Assembly: GCA_017849315.1 (NCBI GenBank) | Contig: JAFIHQ010000139.1 | Location: forward strand, 1-18,861 | Source of the DNA: Treponema sp. | GTDB lineage: Bacteria; Spirochaetota; Spirochaetia; Treponematales; Rectinemataceae | DNA length: 18,861 nt | Direction of reading: 5' to 3' | In this document: positions 14,147 through 18,861 of the stretch, one piece after another | How the letters are laid out: the number at the start of each line of letters is the position of its first letter | How positions within the stretch are numbered: position 1 is the first letter of the stretch | The notes under the pieces: model-generated | Seen by the model: the letters and a program-made list of their open reading frames with translations, nothing else | Databases searched by the model: none | Told to the model about the DNA's origin: nothing | Translations under genes and position numbers: made by a program

Positions 14147-15874
14147 TTATTCCCTTCTTATCATTTTTACGACAGGTCCATCGGCGCCTGGCCTGACCTG
14201 TACCATGCCCGGCTTAGCTCGATGTTCTTCGGTGTAGCCTTCAATATCGAGGATTTCACCGCTGTCGAGTGCGGAAACGGGATAATTCAGGTGCAGTTCT
14301 GTCGTCTCATTCTCTGCAAAAGCCCTCGAAAGCGCTCCGTTGTACCTGACTAGGTCCAAAACCGCAGGCAAAAGTTCGGGCCTCTCGTGAGACTCGTACA
14401 ATTCGGTGAGAATTTCGCACTGAAATGCTTCGATGTCCTTGTGCAGAATGTCTTCAGGCCGCCTAGAACTGGGGAATCGTGCCTCTACTGCGTTTGCAAT
14501 GTCCTGAAAAAACCCTGAGGCCCGCAGATCGAGAGGCTGCAAGACCGCATTGAACCAGGGCACAGCCCTTCCCAATGTATAGAAGACATCGCATGCATGG
14601 GCGATTTTCGCTGCCCGGGCAAGGTCTTTTGCGGGGAAGCTGGGCTGCTCCTTTAGTCTGTAGGGCGGCTCGGACTCATACTCAAGGTGAAAGCCTGCGG
14701 CCTGTTCGCGCAGTCTTGTGCCCGGCAACACCGCAAGCGGGAAAATATCGAGATGATTCGGGTAAAGCGAGAGTGCAAAATCCAGACTTTCGCGAAAACC
14801 CCTTAAAGAGTCGCCTGGCAAACCATAAATGAGGTCAAAACCAAAAACCACGCCATTATTGTTAAGCAGATCGATTTTTTTGACGAAGAGCTTTCTGTCA
14901 AACTCACGCCCTATGGCCTCCATAACCTTGGGCTGAATACTCTGAAGTCCAATCTGAACCGAGCAATTGAGGTCTCCAAAAGCCTTTGCCTGCTTGGCGT
15001 CAAGCAGCTCAGCCCGGACCTCAAAATTCCACAGAATGTTGTCGCCCTTTTCTTTCAAGAGCGAAAGGAGCGATAGAGCCCGGTCTTTTTGCAGATTGAA
15101 GGTGGGATCGAGGACAAAGACTTTTTCTACGCCCTCGTTCACAAAAAACGCAAGCTCACTCTCAAGGCGCTGTTGAGGCACATGCTGCACGGTAGTGAAC
15201 CCCCTACCCTCGTAGCAGTAGCTGCAGCGATACGGACAGCCCCGCGTAAGTTCCCAGAGCACTTCATGATTCTTTGGCACGTCCAGAAGGCCAGAAAGCC
15301 ATGGCGAGCTGAGTTTGGATAAATCCACAGGTTCGGATTTGAAAAACTGAGTGGCCTTAAGTGTCAGATTGGAATTGAGGGCGGGACTACCCATCGGAGT
15401 AGAGGAAGCATAGTCGCCTCTGGTCGCAGTATTCCGATTTTGCATCCAAGTTTGCACACTCGTTTCGGCAGGCCCGAAAAACACGGCATCGAAAGCAAGA
15501 TCGGCATAAAGCTCGTGCCCGCCGCTCTCAGCATCCCCAGCGCGATCTGCAAAGAATTCGGCATCTGGTCCGCCTGCAATAAGCACGAGAGAAGGCCGTT
15601 CACGCTTCAGAATTCTTGCCATTTCACTCGCCGCAGTTGAATTCCAGCAGTAGAGCGAAAAACCAACGATAGTCGGATCGAACGCCAAATAGCGCCTCAC
15701 CAAAGCGTTCAGGTTTTCTCCGACTCGAGGCGTTAGAATGTGCAGATTCTTGCGCGCAACAAGACCTGTGTCGACCAATGCTCCAGCAATACTTGCACAC
15801 CCAAGCGGCACGGTATATTCGGCATCGTCAGTTTGAAAATCAACAAGCAAAACAACGTCATTCATCTTCGGCAT
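14147..15874 (-). CDS. B12-binding-domain radical SAM protein
   Basis: 575 residues from the ATG at 15874. The first ~150 residues resemble a cobalamin-binding Rossmann domain (VVLLVDFQTDDAEYTVPLG, FDPTIVGFSLYCWN, VLIAGGPDAEFF), but no DxHxxG cobalamin motif is seen. The radical SAM barrel follows, with the 4Fe-4S motif CPYRCSYC (three Cys at C213, C217 and C220) and QIGLQSIQPKVMEAIGR, GFDLIYGLPGDS and AVLPGTRL. The C-terminal ~150 residues could be a DUF4080-like region; that is a guess. The substrate is unknown. The frame opens at 15991 inside the cyclase gene. Other possible starts are GTG at 15898 with GGGG just before it, or ATG at 15865. It begins 38 bp after the cyclase stop and is probably cotranscribed with it. 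Confidence 0.85.
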   Translation of the reverse strand: MPKMNDVVLLVDFQTDDAEYTVPLGCASIAGALVDTGLVARKNLHILTPRVGENLNALVRRYLAFDPTIVGFSLYCWNSTAASEMARILKRERPSLVLIAGGPDAEFFADRAGDAESGGHELYADLAFDAVFFGPAETSVQTWMQNRNTATRGDYASSTPMGSPALNSNLTLKATQFFKSEPVDLSKLSSPWLSGLLDVPKNHEVLWELTRGCPYRCSYCYEGRGFTTVQHVPQQRLESELAFFVNEGVEKVFVLDPTFNLQKDRALSLLSLLKEKGDNILWNFEVRAELLDAKQAKAFGDLNCSVQIGLQSIQPKVMEAIGREFDRKLFVKKIDLLNNNGVVFGFDLIYGLPGDSLRGFRESLDFALSLYPNHLDIFPLAVLPGTRLREQAAGFHLEYESEPPYRLKEQPSFPAKDLARAAKIAHACDVFYTLGRAVPWFNAVLQPLDLRASGFFQDIANAVEARFPSSRRPEDILHKDIEAFQCEILTELYESHERPELLPAVLDLVRYNGALSRAFAENETTELHLNYPVSALDSGEILDIEGYTEEHRAKPGMVQVRPGADGPVVKMIRRE

Positions 15875-15912
15875 AAATCGCTCAACCTCATTTTTCACTT
15901 TTCCCCAATAGG

Positions 15913-17862
15913 TTACTTCCCCTCGATAACCCTTACGCCATTCCAGCATGGCACGTCTGTCGGGCCACTCCGCGCCCAATAAGGCTCCCACACTTCCACA
16001 GGAAGACTCTTGCCTGGCACTGCAATCAGCCCGAGCCGCCTGAACTCTATCAATCCTGGCTCATGTCCAGACAGCGTAGATTCCCCATTGGCCCGTGCAC
16101 GTATCGCCTGCACCGTATCCGCAGAAACCAAAACCCTCGTGCCCAGCTCTTTGTTGGCAGCTTCCAGTCTGCTCGCTGTATTAACGGCATCGCCGAGCGC
16201 CGTGTAATTGAACCTGAATTCACTTCCCATGTTGCCAACCACAGCCTTGCCCGTGTGAATTCCGAACCGCGTCTTAGGAAATTGTCCCTTTTCCAGCATG
16301 TCCTGACACCGCAATGCGGTACGCACAGCTTTGGCAGCGTGGTCGGGCTCGTCAAGCGGCGCATTCCAAAAAGCTACAATAGCATCGCCGACATATTTGT
16401 CGATAGTCCCCTGCTCCTCCAGAATAATCGACGTCATTGCCGACAAGTAGGTATTCATAAAATGAGCAAGGTTTTCAGGTGGCATGGATTCCGACAGGCT
16501 CGTAAACCCCTCGATGTCCGAGAAAAAAACCGTGACCGTACGTTCTTCTCCGCCAAGGTGCAGGACTTGAGGCCTTTTTGCGATTTCGTCCACGACGCTT
16601 GGCGCCAAATACTGGGCAAAAGCCTTCTTTAGATATGCCTTGTGTTGGCGCTCATCGATGTAAGCGAACATTATTCCAAAAACATAGGAAAACGCCGAAA
16701 CAATCGTGTGCGAACCCATCGAACTCACATAGCCAACATGGTAGAACGCAAAACCGAGCAGAAACGGCAAAATAAGCGCACCGACTGCTCCAAGTGCCAA
16801 CGCAAATGGCTTGTGCACAGCTTCTGCGTATGACGCTGCCAAAAGGCCTAAGCACAGCGCAATGACAAGGTTGGCCCAAAAGGAAAGTGGCCACGCCAAA
16901 TGCCCATTTAAGGAGGCGTCGGCAAAACTTGCATGAATTTCGGTGCCTGGCATGGCGCCATCCACCGGCACAGCTTGCCGATCCAGTAAGCCAGGGGCCG
17001 AATAGCCAATAAAAACAAGCTTATCTGCAAAATCTTCAGGACAGAGTCGCGGCTGCCCGCCTGCAGATAATTTGATGGCGCTTGCCAGGATTTCTGCAGC
17101 ATTATATGCCTTAAACGAAGGGGATTTCCCCCGAAACTTGATATAGGGAAGGCACTGTCCGCCACTACCTTGCGCCTTTGGTGCAGATCCCAGAGTTGTG
17201 GCCCGTAACACCGAGGTCGAGACTCCAGCTTTTAAGAGCGCGGCTACCCCCAATGAAGGTAAGTCCCTGACCTCCGCGTTGTTGCCCTTGCCGACGTTGC
17301 CGTTGTCGCTATCGTAGCCATTCGCTCCCAGCGTCAAAGGGTATTGGCGGAGTACGCCGTCCACCGCGATGGTTCCTGTAGCGTTCCCATAAAGCACATT
17401 CGTAATGGGGCGTTGTGCGACATCAGAGAGCGCCCCAGGGCCAGTTTTCTGGTTCTCCTTTTGTCCCGCTTGCACTGCACTCGCCACAACGACATTGCCA
17501 GCCTTGGTCAATAGCGCCGCAAAATGCTCATCATCTTCAGCGCCATAAGGTGATGTCCCAGAAAAAACGATATCATAGGTTTGAGAACGCGCCTTCGAAA
17601 AAAACTGGGCCATATAGCCGTAAAGTTCACGCGGCCATGGCCAGGAATATCCCAGATTGCTTTCGACCCACTCCAGACTGTACTGGTCCACAAAGACAAG
17701 TTCGACTGACGATTGATCTTTGGCGACGATTGGAGCTTCCCATCGGGCGGCAACATCGTAAAGAAGATACTGAACCGAGCGCTCAAGTCCAGTTGCAACA
17801 AAGATGCCGACAAGGGCTCCCGTACAGAGTAGAGCTAACGCAATAGATACTGGCCTTTTCAA
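15913..17862 (-). CDS. CHASE2-domain transmembrane adenylate cyclase (class III)
   Basis: 649-residue membrane signalling enzyme that makes cAMP from ATP. A signal-anchor segment (5-25) is followed by an extracytoplasmic CHASE2 sensor domain (about 30-325) and three membrane helices (about 327-346, 352-374 and 383-402). The cytoplasmic cyclase domain spans about 440-625. The catalytic set is complete: metal Asp D449 (FSDIEGFTS) and D493, adenine-contact K489 (DKYVGDA), T554 in the second purine-contact position as in class IIIb cyclases, and transition-state N561 and R565 (DAVNTASRLE). The start is a TTG at 17862, overlapping the upstream TGA in TTGA, with AAGGAAGGA upstream. The sensor ligand is unknown. 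The tight coupling to an M48 protease suggests an envelope-stress or extracytoplasmic signal; that is inference. Confidence 0.93.
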   Translation of the reverse strand: MKRPVSIALALLCTGALVGIFVATGLERSVQYLLYDVAARWEAPIVAKDQSSVELVFVDQYSLEWVESNLGYSWPWPRELYGYMAQFFSKARSQTYDIVFSGTSPYGAEDDEHFAALLTKAGNVVVASAVQAGQKENQKTGPGALSDVAQRPITNVLYGNATGTIAVDGVLRQYPLTLGANGYDSDNGNVGKGNNAEVRDLPSLGVAALLKAGVSTSVLRATTLGSAPKAQGSGGQCLPYIKFRGKSPSFKAYNAAEILASAIKLSAGGQPRLCPEDFADKLVFIGYSAPGLLDRQAVPVDGAMPGTEIHASFADASLNGHLAWPLSFWANLVIALCLGLLAASYAEAVHKPFALALGAVGALILPFLLGFAFYHVGYVSSMGSHTIVSAFSYVFGIMFAYIDERQHKAYLKKAFAQYLAPSVVDEIAKRPQVLHLGGEERTVTVFFSDIEGFTSLSESMPPENLAHFMNTYLSAMTSIILEEQGTIDKYVGDAIVAFWNAPLDEPDHAAKAVRTALRCQDMLEKGQFPKTRFGIHTGKAVVGNMGSEFRFNYTALGDAVNTASRLEAANKELGTRVLVSADTVQAIRARANGESTLSGHEPGLIEFRRLGLIAVPGKSLPVEVWEPYWARSGPTDVPCWNGVRVIEGK

Positions 17863-18861
17863 AAGTCCTTCCTTACCGTCCTGTATCGCTCATCGCGAAT
17901 GACTGTGAGTGGTGCCCAATTCTCTTCTTGGTTTATCCTCGACACCGTTGGAGCGTCGAACTGCATCAGTTCGAGCTCATCGTCCGCCAGTTTCGCTCTC
18001 GGTTTTTTTGCAGTGCGCCGGTCAGGAACCTCAGTTTTTGAAAGCATAGCCAGTCGGGATTCGCGCTCAGGGTGTGTCTTTATATAGCCTGAATCGCTTG
18101 CGCCAGGCGTAGGCAATCTGCTAATAAGCCTGGCAAGAGCCTGTGGATCGTAATGGGCCCTGGATAGAATATTGCAAGCCGCTTCATCAGCCTGAAATTC
18201 ATAGGCCTGAGAATATCCAGAAACGATAATCTGCTTCGCAAGCGCTGCAATCGCATCGCCGAAGGCTGCTGTAAAATCGGCCACCTGACCTTTGGATGCA
18301 AGGCCCGCGTTTATGGCAGCTTGAGACAATATGTCTGTCAAACGCAGACCTTCAATAGAAGACACCCCGTGCTTAAGCGCAACATGAGCTATCTCATGGG
18401 CGAGGACAGCGGCAAGCTCATCTTCGTTTGTGGTGAGTTTTATGAGCCCACGCGTAACCAAGATATGCCCTCCCGGGGAGGCAAACGCATTTATTTCATC
18501 ACTGTCCAGCACGAGAAACCGATAGCCATTGTACAGCTCCGGACGCGAAGAAAAGAGCGCGAGACTCTGGCCCAACATGTTGATATAGCGGTTGAGGGCT
18601 GGGCAGTCGTATGGTTTGTACCGGGTGAGTATCTGCGCAGTGACAGCTCTACCCAAGTAGTATTCTCCCTCCGGATTAAGCTGGAGCCGTGTCTTCGAAG
18701 CTTCTTGAAGCGCTGCGCGTAGAATCTCAATCTGTTCCTTGCTTATTCCAACGCTGATTCCACCTGAAGGACCTTGCTCCGGCCCGGATGTTGGCGGCCC
18801 CGCATCTTCCAAAACAGGTTTTGGCTCGCCCGCAAAACAAACCAGTCCGTAGAGACAAAAA
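17859..18861 (-). CDS. M48-family metalloprotease, exported or membrane-associated, N-terminus beyond window edge
   Basis: The frame is open to the right edge and ends in TGA at 17861-17859. The visible part begins with the hydrophobic segment FCLYGLVCFAGEPKP, which looks like the end of a signal peptide. The annotated TTG at 18812 is therefore not the true start. The zinc site HEIAH is at 18398-18384 (AVLAHEIAHVALKHG), with the third ligand in YEFQADEAA (E at about 18200-18198). INAFASPGGHILVTRGLI is the usual M48 strand before the active site. It lacks the TPR repeats typical of BepA. It probably degrades or chaperones misfolded envelope proteins; that is family knowledge, not shown here. 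It overlaps the adenylate cyclase by 4 bp. Confidence 0.9.
   Translation of the reverse strand, partial: FCLYGLVCFAGEPKPVLEDAGPPTSGPEQGPSGGISVGISKEQIEILRAALQEASKTRLQLNPEGEYYLGRAVTAQILTRYKPYDCPALNRYINMLGQSLALFSSRPELYNGYRFLVLDSDEINAFASPGGHILVTRGLIKLTTNEDELAAVLAHEIAHVALKHGVSSIEGLRLTDILSQAAINAGLASKGQVADFTAAFGDAIAALAKQIIVSGYSQAYEFQADEAACNILSRAHYDPQALARLISRLPTPGASDSGYIKTHPERESRLAMLSKTEVPDRRTAKKPRAKLADDELELMQFDAPTVSRINQEENWAPLTVIRDERYRTVRKDF

Overview
The window looks like ordinary bacterial chromosome with dense, mostly operonic genes. I see no rRNA, tRNA, transposase, integrase, phage gene or CRISPR array. Good Shine-Dalgarno sites (AGGAGG or close), sigma70-like promoters and lipoprotein signal peptides ending in FTAC and FVSC point to a bacterium that anchors its solute-binding proteins as lipoproteins. 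The gene types (mglBAC, a relaxed lipobox, a CHASE2 adenylate cyclase, an AsnRS-like asparagine synthetase) would fit a Spirochaetota/Treponema-like organism. That placement is inference, not proof.

Left part: 1-1308 is the 3' part of a membrane-anchored protein with a beta-lactamase/serine-hydrolase fold whose three catalytic motifs all appear lost. Converging on it is a complete branched-chain amino acid ABC importer on the minus strand, transcribed livK-livH-livM-livG-livF (6110 down to 1328) from a strong promoter at 6170-6198.

Middle: divergent from livK is mglBAC (6291-10092, plus strand), a galactose/glucose ABC importer. A perfect TGTGA-N6-TCACA palindrome lies between promoter and mglB, and a cluster of hairpins/terminators lies between mglB and mglA. 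An intergenic segment with 16-bp direct repeats, a FAD-dependent dehydrogenase and a cation diffusion facilitator with unusual metal ligands follow on the same strand.

Right part, minus strand: a protein related to the catalytic core of asparaginyl/aspartyl-tRNA synthetases (12582-13850), probably an asparagine synthetase, is preceded by what looks like a complete ribosome-mediated transcription attenuator. This has a promoter at 14101-14129, a 27-codon leader ORF with five Asn codons including three in a row (14008-14091), alternative RNA pairings, and a perfect hairpin followed by eight U (13954-13984). It is the most interesting item in the window, because it links asparagine supply to this gene. 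Further upstream, a probable operon encodes an M48 metalloprotease (cut by the right edge), a CHASE2-transmembrane adenylate cyclase that overlaps it by 4 bp, and a B12-binding-type radical SAM protein.

Together the window encodes nutrient uptake (amino acids, sugar, metal), asparagine metabolism and cAMP signalling. The cAMP enzyme and the CRP-like palindrome at mglB may be connected, but the site position would fit repression or an RNA hairpin better than classical activation.
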